From: a virus
Virus record (IMG/VR): IMGVR_UViG_3300005617_000014
Span: 1-46,623 of that record
Strand: one strand, 5' to 3'
Length of the DNA: 46,623 nt
This document shows, in pieces, positions 27,999-35,714 of the stretch. A program made the position numbers and the translations under genes. Position 1 is the first letter of the stretch. Every line of letters starts with the position of its first letter. Under the pieces are notes generated by a model, which made no database searches, had not been told where the DNA came from, and saw only the letters and a program-made list of their open reading frames with translations.

Positions 27999-29738
27999 AT
28001 GAGTAGTGAGTTTCTATCTGATCTCTTCGGAGATCAGGAAGGTTATGTTTATTCTCCCGTAAAAGCTGATCCTAAAAATCCAAAGTCCTGGGAACAGTAT
28101 TTCTTTAACTGGCCACAAGAGCGAACACTTCTTGAGGAACATATTGGTGATTTCAATAGACGAGAGGTGTATATCTCGCCTGTTATGTTTACGGATCCGA
28201 GAATCAGTCCTGAGACTTTCAAAGGAACATGTGTTGTCTGGACTGAATTTGATGGAACCTTACCTAATAAGGCCATTGAACCAACTATGCGAATCATGTC
28301 CTCTCAGGAAGGTCATGAACACTGGTATTGGAGATTAGATCATTTTGAAACAGACAAAACAATAATTGAAGATATTACCCGTCGGATTGCTTTTCACTAT
28401 GGAGCTGATTTAAGTGCTTGGGATTATCAGCAAGTTCTTCGTCCTGTGGATACTTGGAATCACAAACGTAACAAGCCAGTCACACTACTTAGCAAAAATA
28501 ACATCCTATACTCCATTAATGATTTTCTTGGAATTCCTATTCCTCCCGCTGGTACCCGTGTTGACATTCATGAGGGAAGACTTCCTGGCAAAGAAGAAGT
28601 TCTTGCTAAATACAGATGGACAGTCGATGCATTAGATCTCCTATTTAAGGATGAGATCCCTAAAGGTAGACGCTCTGACGCTTTAGCCAGACTTGCTCAT
28701 GAGGTAATTGAATCAGGCTGCTCCAATGAGGAAGCGTTTGTTCTTCTCTTAAGTAAAGATGATGTCTGGGGAAAGTTTGTTGGACGTTCTGACAGAAAAC
28801 GTCGCATTGAATCCTTAATTGCTAATGTGCGACGTAGGAAAGCCACAGTAGCCGAAATTGTCCATGGTGCTCCTGAAGTCTATCGTTTTAGCGACTTCAT
28901 GAATACCAACATTGAATTAAAATGGGCTATCGAAGGCTTGCTCCCTGTGGCGGGATCTATGGTTATTTTTGGTAAACCTGGTATTGGTAAGAGTACTTTT
29001 TCACTACGTTTAGCTATTCATTTAGCACTAGGGAAGGATAAGTTTTTACTCTGGAATATTATTAATAGACAACGAGTCTTGTTTGTCTCTCTTGAAATGC
29101 AACATTATGAGGTAAAAGAATTTTTCAGGGATATGCAAATTCCTGAAGATGAGGAACGAGAACTTCAAGAGCAATTCTTCATTTGGCCAATTGGTAATCC
29201 ATATCCATTTGATACTCCAGATCAACAACTTGAATTGGTCAAGTACATTAAACTACATAAAATTGAATTGGTTATTATTGACTCTTTGAGTATCTCTATG
29301 TATGGTTCTGTTAAAGATGATGATGCCATTAAGCGACTTAATAGTTTCTTGAATGAGGATGTTCGTAGAGACTTAAAATGTAGTTATATTTTTATTCACC
29401 ATCCCCGTAAGAAGGGTATCGGTGAAACTGAATCTAAGGATGATTTAGATGACGGCTATGGTTCAACTTATATTAACGCTAATGCACAAACTGTTGTCGT
29501 ACTTTCTTCGAGACCCGGATCCAATCGAATAAAAGTAAAACTTCCAAAAACTCGCATGGTGAGAAAAATGGAAGATTTCGAGATAGAACGCACACCTAAC
29601 AGGGGGTTCGTACTTGTTGGATCTAACCAAGCCGCCTATACTAAAGAAACTATGGACACCACTATCTCTGAATCAGGAGAATCCCCTTCCGACGAAGTCC
29701 CAACAAATAACTCACTTGGAAAACTGTTTAACTTTTAA
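27999..29738 (+). CDS. Primase-helicase (AEP-type primase fused to RecA-like helicase)
   Basis: 579 residues. The N-terminal half resembles archaeo-eukaryotic (RepB/PrimPol-like) primases: VVWTEFDG (about 79-86, acidic catalytic pair), GHEHWYWRLD (105-114) and LRPVDTWNHK (148-156, Arg/His set). A helical linker with RRSDALARLAHEVIESG follows. The C-terminal half is a hexameric RecA-like helicase with Walker A GKPGIGKST (325-333), RVLFVSLEMQ and Walker B ELVIIDSLS. It would unwind and prime the phage genome. The 3' end overlaps the exonuclease frame. A possible +1 shift site lies at its stop codon (see findings). Confidence 0.85.
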   Translation: MSSEFLSDLFGDQEGYVYSPVKADPKNPKSWEQYFFNWPQERTLLEEHIGDFNRREVYISPVMFTDPRISPETFKGTCVVWTEFDGTLPNKAIEPTMRIMSSQEGHEHWYWRLDHFETDKTIIEDITRRIAFHYGADLSAWDYQQVLRPVDTWNHKRNKPVTLLSKNNILYSINDFLGIPIPPAGTRVDIHEGRLPGKEEVLAKYRWTVDALDLLFKDEIPKGRRSDALARLAHEVIESGCSNEEAFVLLLSKDDVWGKFVGRSDRKRRIESLIANVRRRKATVAEIVHGAPEVYRFSDFMNTNIELKWAIEGLLPVAGSMVIFGKPGIGKSTFSLRLAIHLALGKDKFLLWNIINRQRVLFVSLEMQHYEVKEFFRDMQIPEDEERELQEQFFIWPIGNPYPFDTPDQQLELVKYIKLHKIELVIIDSLSISMYGSVKDDDAIKRLNSFLNEDVRRDLKCSYIFIHHPRKKGIGETESKDDLDDGYGSTYINANAQTVVVLSSRPGSNRIKVKLPKTRMVRKMEDFEIERTPNRGFVLVGSNQAAYTKETMDTTISESGESPSDEVPTNNSLGKLFNF

Positions 29739-30249
29739 ATATATAACTGTAGATACGGAGGGCTATGCTCCTAATATTCTTGGCATTTCTATCGCTCATC
29801 CCGGCTTGCAGTCTATGTATTTTCCTATTGGTCATCGGGAAGATGTCAATGTGGATGCAGAGACCTATGAATTTCTCAGCTATGTCCTTAAAACAGTTCA
29901 GTATCGTATCTTTCATCATGCTGGGCATGATCTCGTTGCACTCCCTTATCTTTTCGATTTGCCTTTTATTTGTACTATGATTATGGGACATATGGTAGAT
30001 GAGAATGTGATGTCTAAATCTCTCGACTATATGCATAAATTTTACTGTGGTGGTAGTGGCAAAGAAATGGATCCGTTGATGGCATCCATTATTAAAACAA
30101 TGGGTTGGTATTACGTACCTTATGCTCTTCTTTATAACTATGCAACAGTAGATGCTAAGATTACAATGGAGCTTTTTCTGGCGCTACTTCCCCTCTATGA
30201 GGCTCAGTTTGGTCCCCTTTGGAGTAATAATGCTTCTGTACTTTCTTGA
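29614..30249 (+). CDS. DEDDy 3'-5' exonuclease, detached PolA proofreading domain
   Basis: 211 residues if begun at TTG 29614 (AGGGGG 7 bases upstream). The folded domain begins near FKYITVDTEG (residues 41-50), so a TTG at 29716 or frameshifting from the primase frame are alternatives. Exo I is VDTEG, Exo II is FHHAGHD, Exo III is YNYATVDAKIT: the DEDDy arrangement of PolA proofreading domains. The matching polymerase domain is a separate gene 3.6 kb downstream (33812-35041). It would act in trans to proofread. Confidence 0.8.
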   Translation: MLDLTKPPILKKLWTPLSLNQENPLPTKSQQITHLENCLTFKYITVDTEGYAPNILGISIAHPGLQSMYFPIGHREDVNVDAETYEFLSYVLKTVQYRIFHHAGHDLVALPYLFDLPFICTMIMGHMVDENVMSKSLDYMHKFYCGGSGKEMDPLMASIIKTMGWYYVPYALLYNYATVDAKITMELFLALLPLYEAQFGPLWSNNASVLS

Positions 30250-30337
30250 ATTTTTTTATGAATTAGTTTCTCGCCACAGGGGTGAAAGCAGAACAGGTCT
30301 ACATCGTGATCCTGAAAATAGAAGAAGGAAGGTTTAG
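30230..30337 (+). CDS. Small basic protein
   Basis: 35 residues from the ATG at 30230 with GGAG upstream. A short hydrophobic start (MLLYFLEFFYELV) and an Arg-rich tail (ENRRRKV). It overlaps the exonuclease 3' end by 20 bases and carries a GCCACAG copy at 30273. Might be a small membrane-associated lysis accessory; uncertain. Confidence 0.45.
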   Translation: MLLYFLEFFYELVSRHRGESRTGLHRDPENRRRKV

Positions 30338-30344
30338 TTAAGTA

Positions 30345-30545
30345 ATGGATAATCATCTACCTATTGTAGGAGTGACACCAGCAAAGATTTATCAAGGCCA
30401 GCACAGAGCACAAGAAATGAATAAGGGAATAGGCTATATCCCCCTTGGCGATAGAAATAGGGCATTATTTGAATATGGAGTATCTGTAGCAGAGGAAAGA
30501 GATTGTCTTGACAGATATAGCAAGTGGACCGATCTATCCCACTGA
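30345..30545 (+). CDS. Hypothetical small protein
   Basis: 66 residues (VGVTPAKIYQGQHRAQEMNKG...). AAGGAAGG lies upstream at some distance. No cysteine pairs and no membrane segment. It overlaps the next gene by 38 bases in another frame. Function unknown. Confidence 0.55.
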   Translation: MDNHLPIVGVTPAKIYQGQHRAQEMNKGIGYIPLGDRNRALFEYGVSVAEERDCLDRYSKWTDLSH

Positions 30546-30768
30546 ATGGCATACTATTGACAGTCTTTCTAATATTGAATGTAGACAGTTAACAGATGAC
30601 ACTTATCAATTAAGATCTCCTACTTATGATATTATCGTTAATAGTGAAGGATTTGAATTATATAGACAAAATAAAGATCACACTTTGGGATATACTGTTT
30701 TTGAAAATTGGTGTGAGGAAAACTATAATCATCCTATTTATCGAAAGGATTTAGATGACAAATCCTGA
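30508..30768 (+). CDS. Hypothetical protein with TTG start
   Basis: 86 residues from TTG 30508, preceded by AGGAAAGAGA; there is no in-frame ATG nearby. Beta-rich with YQLRSPTYDIIVNSEGFE and an acidic end. It overlaps the endolysin start by 14 bases. Function unknown. Confidence 0.6.
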   Translation: MTDIASGPIYPTEWHTIDSLSNIECRQLTDDTYQLRSPTYDIIVNSEGFELYRQNKDHTLGYTVFENWCEENYNHPIYRKDLDDKS

Positions 30769-31642
30769 TCCTGAACATATCACAGAACCAATGTGGAGAC
30801 TTTGGACTGAACGTCCTAATCCTCATTGGCTGCTTAGTGGTATTTATGCAAACAAGAAGGCCTATCATAATACTGTAAATGCCAATCTTAGATTCTGGCC
30901 TGGAAACTACTCCATTAAACTTCCTCTTGATCTAGTTCCTGAAAATAGAAATAAAGCACGTGCTATTGATTTGACTATGTCTGATTCTGAGATGGTACTA
31001 TGGACTAAGCGAATGAAGACTGCTGCTGAAAATCCACTAGATACTAGGCTTGCAGCAGTTAAAGAATTCTTTGGTACTATTGACGGTAAGACAGTATTTG
31101 GACTTGGCAAAGATAACAAAATTGGTCCCTGGCGAAAAGTTACTGCTGATAAGACGCACCTGTGGCATGGTCACACTTCAATTTTCACAGCATTTGTAAA
31201 CAATTGGTCTATGCTTGCTCCAATTATCTCAGTATGGCGTGGTGATTCTTTCATAGAATGGAGTCAAGGAAAAGTGCAGCTTCCAAAGAAAGGTGATGCA
31301 GGAGAATCAGTAAGGTATTGGCAGTATGTTCATAATGAAGTTAGACATACTGTTACTCCTCCTTCTCCTGTAGTTAGTGTTGATGGTGATTATGGACCAA
31401 CTTCTGCGGCTGCATTCGCAGACTTTTGGAAAAAGAAAGGTGGAGTCGGAACTTTTAACGGTTCTTACATGACTGCTTGGCTTGCTATGCAGTACCATAA
31501 ATCTCTTGCAATTGTTTCTTCCAGTACTACGCCTCTTCCTGAGACTGTAATTAAAAGTACAGTAGAGAAGTGGCTAGAATCACATATGCCCAATAGTCTT
31601 ATGCTTTCTGGTGATATCAAGGGTAAGGTGACTTGGCTGTGA
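30755..31642 (+). CDS. Endolysin: M15-like peptidase plus peptidoglycan-binding domain
   Basis: 295 residues. The N-terminal domain has RAIDLTMSDSEM (about 69-80) and THLWHGHTS (about 133-141), the Asp and His ligands of M15-like zinc peptidases as arranged in actinophage endolysins. From about residue 165 a peptidoglycan-binding-like domain follows (GDAGESVRYWQYVHNEV, DGDYGPTSAAAFADFWKK). It cleaves peptide cross-links at lysis. No signal peptide, so it depends on the holin encoded next. The gene lies inside the replication operon, between exonuclease and polymerase. Confidence 0.85.
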   Translation: MTNPDPEHITEPMWRLWTERPNPHWLLSGIYANKKAYHNTVNANLRFWPGNYSIKLPLDLVPENRNKARAIDLTMSDSEMVLWTKRMKTAAENPLDTRLAAVKEFFGTIDGKTVFGLGKDNKIGPWRKVTADKTHLWHGHTSIFTAFVNNWSMLAPIISVWRGDSFIEWSQGKVQLPKKGDAGESVRYWQYVHNEVRHTVTPPSPVVSVDGDYGPTSAAAFADFWKKKGGVGTFNGSYMTAWLAMQYHKSLAIVSSSTTPLPETVIKSTVEKWLESHMPNSLMLSGDIKGKVTWL

Positions 31643-31950
31643 AGTCTAAACTTGAAATGTTTGTTCAAGACGTTGATAGGAAAGATAAAGAACCTGCAAT
31701 TAAAACAGGTATCACAGTAGCTGCTCTGGCTGGTGCTTTTGTATCAGTTTTAAATGTTTTCTTTCCTAAACTTATGACAGAAGAAGCTAAAACTGCACTT
31801 TTTCAAGTTTTACTCATCCTCATTCCATTTGTTACAGCTTTCTTAATTCGTAGGAAAGTTTGGTCTCCTGCAAGTGTTGATGAGATAATCGAAGAAGCTG
31901 TTACTACTGAGAAAGAATTCAAGCAGCAAAGGAAAGATAGAAACATCTAG
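31639..31950 (+). CDS. Holin-like membrane protein
   Basis: 103 residues from GTG 31639 (GTGA overlap with the endolysin stop). Two membrane segments: GITVAALAGAFVSVLNVFF and LFQVLLILIPFVTAFLI, with a charged C-terminal tail ending KQQRKDRNI. Size, topology and the position directly after the endolysin all fit a class II holin. Confidence 0.8.
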   Translation: MKSKLEMFVQDVDRKDKEPAIKTGITVAALAGAFVSVLNVFFPKLMTEEAKTALFQVLLILIPFVTAFLIRRKVWSPASVDEIIEEAVTTEKEFKQQRKDRNI

Positions 31951-31955
31951 GTTTA

Positions 31956-31981
31956 GGAGAGACTAGAAACTTAGTCTCTCC
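31956..31981 (+). promoter_or_regulatory. Hexaloop hairpin after the lysis genes
   Basis: Perfect 10-bp stem GGAGAGACTA/TAGTCTCTCC (31956-31965 and 31972-31981) closing a six-base loop GAAACT. No T-run follows, so it is not a classical terminator. A six-base loop is the size used by ANTAR-binding hairpins, but the loop lacks the usual A1/G4 pattern. Confidence 0.6.
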
Positions 31982-31997
31982 ACTGAGGAGGGAGCAA

Positions 31998-32225
31998 ATG
32001 GAAAATTCAAAGATTACAATATATTGGATGTATATAGATTCTACTACATCTAAGACTAAACATGCATTTTTAGTTTTACCAGGTGTAAAAGCTTACTGTG
32101 GTACAGGAGATGATAAATTTAAATGGAGAAATGATGAGAAAGGATTGAAGAAACGACGTAGATGCGCTAAATGTGTCTATAGTTTAAAGACACTTATACC
32201 AGGTTTGCTACTTTTTTCCTCCTGA
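31998..32225 (+). CDS. Small basic protein with a CxxC
   Basis: 75 residues, GAGGAGGGAG ribosome site. VKAYCGTGDDKFKW and KKRRRCAKCVYSL provide three cysteines and a strongly basic patch. Possibly a zinc-stabilised nucleic-acid-binding protein. Function unknown. Its end reaches the GC-rich island. Confidence 0.6.
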   Translation: MENSKITIYWMYIDSTTSKTKHAFLVLPGVKAYCGTGDDKFKWRNDEKGLKKRRRCAKCVYSLKTLIPGLLLFSS

Positions 32226-32345
32226 CCTGAGAGTGGCCTCTCGTGGTCACCTCGGATAGCCTGCCGTGTGTACACGTGAGGCAAGATCCAGTGGTCCCAG
32301 GTGTCCTTGGATGGGTCCTCAGTGGAGACGCTCTCAGAGGGCCGA
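32226..32345 (+). ncRNA. GC-rich structured segment, candidate non-coding RNA
   Basis: About 120 bases far richer in G+C than anything around them, with no supportable gene. Visible stems: GCCT-CGTGT/ACACG-AGGC (32259-32282), GAGAG/TCTC near 32229, ATCCA/TGGAT around 32286-32315 and CCTC/GAGG near 32318. A GC island inside an AT-rich genome is a usual mark of structured RNA. It lies directly upstream of the small HTH gene. Confidence 0.5.
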
Positions 32346-32370
32346 AATAACTTATGAAAAAGGAGGATTT

Positions 32371-32502
32371 ATGGCTACTAAAGTAACATCGAGAGAAAAA
32401 CTCCAAATTAGGTATTTAAGAGATGAAGGTTACTCTATAATGACTATTGTCTCAATCACAGGTAGGTCTAAGACTACCGTAAGAAAAGTTTTAAAGGGAT
32501 AA
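32371..32502 (+). CDS. Small helix-turn-helix protein
   Basis: 43 residues from the ATG at 32371 with AGGAGG 5 bases upstream. The whole protein is one HTH of the recombinase/Hin type: LQIRYLRDEGYSIMTIV then TGRSKTTVRKVLK. It binds DNA without another domain, perhaps as a mini-repressor. A related HTH is encoded at 35526-35714. Confidence 0.7.
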   Translation: MATKVTSREKLQIRYLRDEGYSIMTIVSITGRSKTTVRKVLKG

Positions 32503-32503
32503 A

Positions 32504-32683
32504 ATGGCTAAAATTCACAAAAATGTTAGTCCTGATAAGAACTTTATTTTTGTAGATTTTACTAAATTCGGTTCTCATTATATGAATAAAGAAAGTGATT
32601 TGCATAAATTTAAGGCTGTCCCTATTGCTGATGGTAATCGGGCTGAACGTCGCGCCTATAAGAAAGCAAAGAAAAAGAAATGA
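32504..32683 (+). CDS. Small basic protein
   Basis: 59 residues with an extreme basic tail (RRAYKKAKKKK). Starts 1 base after the HTH gene stop; overlaps the next gene as ATGA. Likely nucleic-acid-associated; family not recognised. Confidence 0.6.
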   Translation: MAKIHKNVSPDKNFIFVDFTKFGSHYMNKESDLHKFKAVPIADGNRAERRAYKKAKKKK

Positions 32684-32877
32684 GTCCTTCTAATTACCGT
32701 AGAGCTATACACTTCTATCTTACAACAAAATATGGTTGGGGAAATAGAAAGGCCAAAGCTTGGATCGGTAACAATTCTGAATATCTAAATAAAATGCATG
32801 AAGCACATTGTCCTGCTGTTCAAACTGCAAGATACATAACTCGAATGAGAGACAATGGCTATGGCCTACTTAGATAA
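32680..32877 (+). CDS. Small basic hypothetical protein
   Basis: 65 residues, helical, Arg/Lys-rich with aromatic residues (YGWGNRKAKAWIGNNSEYL). It overlaps the ANTAR gene start by 23 bases. Function unknown. Confidence 0.6.
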   Translation: MSPSNYRRAIHFYLTTKYGWGNRKAKAWIGNNSEYLNKMHEAHCPAVQTARYITRMRDNGYGLLR

Positions 32878-33040
32878 TGAAGAAGATTTAAAGATTATAA
32901 ATAAAGCCAAGAAGCATATTATGCATAAATATAGAATGAGTGAAGCAGATGCTCATGTATTCATTCAGCAAACAGCGATGCGTAATCGAATGAGAAAATT
33001 AAAAGTTGCTAAGATTATTTTGGAGAAAGCTAATGCTTAG
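32855..33040 (+). CDS. ANTAR-domain RNA-binding antiterminator, copy 1
   Basis: 61 residues, nearly all of it an ANTAR domain: INKAKKHIMHKYRMSEADA, then VFIQQTAMRNRMRKLKVAK and IILEKA. This matches the three-helix pattern AK-x-h-L-M-x-(R/K)-x-x-h-S-E-x-x-A ... A-M-x-x-(R)-x-h-x-x-V-A. Characterised ANTAR proteins bind hairpin pairs in nascent RNA and prevent termination or change translation. Here the domain stands alone with no receiver or sensor. A second copy is at 33622-33852. Confidence 0.75.
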   Translation: MAMAYLDNEEDLKIINKAKKHIMHKYRMSEADAHVFIQQTAMRNRMRKLKVAKIILEKANA

Positions 33041-33257
33041 CGAAAAAGAAGAACAAGATGTAGTATCTATTATAGAATATTATAGAGAATTACAAAAAAT
33101 TCACCGTGAAGTAATCGGATGGGATAGTCAAGAGCACAACAGAACTATATGGCTTGCCGAGAAACTTAAAGAGATAAATACTGAATGCTCTAAATATGCG
33201 GAAGAACTTCAAAAAGCTAATGAATTAAGTGCACGTTTATCAGAAAGATTCGAATAA
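33033..33257 (+). CDS. Coiled-coil protein, paralogue of 33258-33620
   Basis: 74 residues from the ATG at 33033 with GGAG upstream. Helical throughout (WLAEKLKEINTECSKYAEELQKANEL in two consecutive parts). The opening MLSEKEEQDVVSI and the middle segment RTIWLAEKLKEIN match MLNKEEERRLASF and VRWLAIKLKETN in the next gene, so a duplication is likely. Function unknown. Confidence 0.6.
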   Translation: MLSEKEEQDVVSIIEYYRELQKIHREVIGWDSQEHNRTIWLAEKLKEINTECSKYAEELQKANELSARLSERFE

Positions 33258-33620
33258 ATGCTTAACAAAGAAGAAGAACGTCGGCTTGCATCTTTTTTAG
33301 ATTGTACAGCAAGTGATCTTGCAAAAGATGTTACATACGCAAGTGAATATTATATTACAGCAGTTCGTTGGCTAGCAATCAAACTTAAAGAGACTAATGA
33401 TCATTTAAATAGTCTAGTTAAGTGCAATGGTAAAGAACGCCACAGGCACTACAACCTTAAAACAGATGAGTTTATTATGCATGAACATTCTCATACCCGA
33501 CAAGCTGGAGATATGGAACCGCTACAACACCACTCTCTTTATGAACATGATCGTGAGAATAGAGAAGAACGTACTCGTACAGAATACGTAACTACAGAGA
33601 AACTTTTTAAGAAAAACTAA
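33258..33620 (+). CDS. Helical protein with His-rich tail
   Basis: 120 residues. The N-terminal half resembles the previous gene. The C-terminal half is rich in His, Glu and Arg (MHEHSHTRQAGDMEPLQHH), possibly metal-binding. Starts directly after the previous stop. Function unknown. Confidence 0.6.
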   Translation: MLNKEEERRLASFLDCTASDLAKDVTYASEYYITAVRWLAIKLKETNDHLNSLVKCNGKERHRHYNLKTDEFIMHEHSHTRQAGDMEPLQHHSLYEHDRENREERTRTEYVTTEKLFKKN

Positions 33621-33621
33621 A

Positions 33622-33852
33622 ATGACCAAAAACAAACAGGCTAAAGATAAACATATACACAGTCATAAAGAAAAGAATGATATAGCTAAGGCTAAATTTA
33701 TATTAGCTCAAAAGTTTGGAATTGAGTCTCAAGTAGCTTATGAACGAATGCGAAATTACTCTACAAAATTCGGTCTTAGAGTGTGTGATATAGCTCGTAG
33801 AGTGATTCGAGGTGAACAACCTATTGTCAACGCTTTGGGAAATAGAAGCTGA
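33622..33852 (+). CDS. ANTAR-domain RNA-binding antiterminator, copy 2
   Basis: 76 residues. A basic lead-in (KNKQAKDKHIHSHKEKN) is followed by the ANTAR core IAKAKFILAQKFGIESQVA, YERMRNYSTKFGLRVCDIA and RRVIRGEQ. It is the better match of the two to the family consensus. It overlaps the polymerase start by 41 bases. With 32855-33040 it makes two stand-alone ANTAR proteins in one phage, which suggests RNA-level control of operons that contain internal terminators and hairpins. Confidence 0.8.
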   Translation: MTKNKQAKDKHIHSHKEKNDIAKAKFILAQKFGIESQVAYERMRNYSTKFGLRVCDIARRVIRGEQPIVNALGNRS

Positions 33853-35041
33853 CTTTATTAGATTGATTGCGAGAATTAAAGAACGTGGGATCAAAATTGA
33901 TACAGCGTTTTCTCGAAAAAAGGCTATCGAAGGTACAAAAATCCTTAATACTATCGCAAGTAATCTCGGATGGAACCCGGGTAGTCCTCAGCAACTCGGC
34001 AAGTATCTCATTGATGATCTTGGTTTACCTGTACTCAAAAAAACACCCAATGGTGCTCCTTCGTTTGACAAAGAAGCATTAGAAGAATATGAATTACTGC
34101 TAGATGCCACAGGAGACGACACTGCACAAAAAGTTCTTACCTATAGGGGATGGCAAAAAACAGTAAGTTCCAATTTCCAAGCCTATCTAGACTTAATGGA
34201 TGAAAATGAGATCTTACACCCCAACTACAAAGTACATGGTACTCGCACTAGTCGCCTCAGCTGTGAAAAACCTAATCTCCAGCAGATTCCGAGGGAAAGT
34301 GTAAAACCTTGGAACGGTGATGTTAAAAAAGCGTTCATTCCTAGAGAAGAAAGACTGTATTGGCAGGGTATTAATGGAATTCCAACTGCACAAGGTTCAG
34401 GCATTTTTACACCTAATGCTACGAAAACTATCTGTGGCGAATTAAAACTTAGAACATTTGACTTCAAGCAGGTTGAATTTAGATTAGCAGCTGCATATGC
34501 CAAAGAGAAAGATCTTTTGGAAGTGTTCAATTCGGGTGCGGATATTTTTTCGGAAATGTCCACCCGATTGGGTCGTCCAAGGCATCAGATTAAGACATTT
34601 GTATATGCTACATTATATGGGGCGGGGAAGAGCAAAATTGCTCTTATCCTCAAGGTACCTAAAGATGAAGCGGATAGTCTATATGAAGAATATCACGGAA
34701 CGTGGCCGGGTTTCAAAAAGATTACTGAAAAGGCGACTCAGTTAGCTTCTAATGACGGATATATTGAATATTGGACTGGGCGACGTAGACACTTACATAA
34801 AAGTGAAGCACATAAAGCTTGGAATTCTATCTTGCAAGGAGGCGCTTTCGAAATTGTTAAACGTAGAATGTTGGCACTTAAAGACGAACCCATTGTCTTA
34901 CAGGTACATGATTCGATTACCATTGAAGACGATGATAATTGTGATATCGATCGAATCAAAAAGACCTTGGAAGCTGTTCCAGAAAGTCAACAACTGGGCG
35001 TTAAATTCGAAGTAGATATGGTTGTTGAAGGTGAGAAATGA
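33812..35041 (+). CDS. PolA-family DNA polymerase, polymerase domain only
   Basis: 409 residues from GTG 33812. Thumb region, then TRTSRLSCEKPNLQQIPR, motif A LRTFDFKQVEFRLAA (catalytic Asp 217), motif B RPRHQIKTFVYATLYG (255-270) and motif C VLQVHDSI (362-369). In motif B the residue equivalent to E. coli Phe762 is Tyr, as in T7 polymerase. There is no exonuclease domain; the DEDDy exonuclease is encoded separately at 29614-30249. It replicates the phage genome with the primase-helicase. Confidence 0.93.
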   Translation: MNNLLSTLWEIEADFIRLIARIKERGIKIDTAFSRKKAIEGTKILNTIASNLGWNPGSPQQLGKYLIDDLGLPVLKKTPNGAPSFDKEALEEYELLLDATGDDTAQKVLTYRGWQKTVSSNFQAYLDLMDENEILHPNYKVHGTRTSRLSCEKPNLQQIPRESVKPWNGDVKKAFIPREERLYWQGINGIPTAQGSGIFTPNATKTICGELKLRTFDFKQVEFRLAAAYAKEKDLLEVFNSGADIFSEMSTRLGRPRHQIKTFVYATLYGAGKSKIALILKVPKDEADSLYEEYHGTWPGFKKITEKATQLASNDGYIEYWTGRRRHLHKSEAHKAWNSILQGGAFEIVKRRMLALKDEPIVLQVHDSITIEDDDNCDIDRIKKTLEAVPESQQLGVKFEVDMVVEGEK

Positions 35042-35529
35042 GCAGCAAAAGTAAGCGTCCTAAATACGGCAATCCTGCTAAACGCAGAATGGTTGCTGGA
35101 GATCTCCAAAAGTTAGCACAACCTACAGGTATCTCGAATCCTCGTAAACTTGGAGGTGCTATTAACTCATTTGGATCTCCAAAAGAACGAAGTGCTGCCA
35201 TTTTAGACATGACAGATTCAGTTCATTTGGAAGCCACAAATGTATGTACTGTTGATTTGGTACGTAGTGGACAACTTAATGAACAAGCAATTTTTATGAC
35301 CTTAGAAGGTCGTATCAATAAAAAACCGGATCAAGTATCGGTAGGTTTTATCTTTGGTCCTGATGGCGCTGCGGCTATTATTACTGAGTTGTTAAGTCTT
35401 GCTGATCGTTTTGGGGCTGAATTACTCTATGATATAACTAGTCGATTAACTGAATTACACCAAGAGAAAAATGTAGACCTGCATTTCTTGAAGGCTGCAA
35501 TTGAATTAGTACTTGAAGGAGCACAGTGA
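35038..35529 (+). CDS. Hypothetical protein next to polymerase
   Basis: 163 residues. Basic N-terminus (KSKRPKYGNPAKRRMVAGD), then a beta/alpha part with IFMTLEGRINKKPDQV and a helical end. The N-terminus resembles small capsid- or DNA-associated proteins of actinophages, but I recall no function. ATGA overlap with polymerase. Confidence 0.6.
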   Translation: MSSKSKRPKYGNPAKRRMVAGDLQKLAQPTGISNPRKLGGAINSFGSPKERSAAILDMTDSVHLEATNVCTVDLVRSGQLNEQAIFMTLEGRINKKPDQVSVGFIFGPDGAAAIITELLSLADRFGAELLYDITSRLTELHQEKNVDLHFLKAAIELVLEGAQ

Positions 35530-35714
35530 AGAGTAAAGTAAGTATAGAGGAAATAAAGCATATTAGACATGAATATTTGGAGGGAGCTAGTTGTCGGGAA
35601 CTTTCTAAAATGACTAGATATTCATATGGAACTATTTATAGGATTTTAAGTGCTAATCATCCACTAACTTTGGACATGTCTAACATCCTTCGGTCACACG
35701 GAGGGAGGCGTTAA
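35526..35714 (+). CDS. Small helix-turn-helix protein
   Basis: 62 residues. An HTH is seen as HIRHEYLEGASCRELSKMT and RYSYGTIYRILS, similar in layout to 32371-32502. The C-terminal 20 residues are extended. Start GTG 35526 overlaps the previous stop. A possible repressor or accessory DNA-binding protein. Confidence 0.65.
   Translation: MKSKVSIEEIKHIRHEYLEGASCRELSKMTRYSYGTIYRILSANHPLTLDMSNILRSHGGRR

Noticed and set aside
31956-31981. Intrinsic terminator after the lysis genes
   Set aside because: The stem is perfect, but no T-run follows, so it is listed as a hairpin of unknown role.
33867-34745. Additional plus-strand ORFs inside the polymerase gene
   Set aside because: Out-of-frame shadows; all polymerase motifs are in the long frame.
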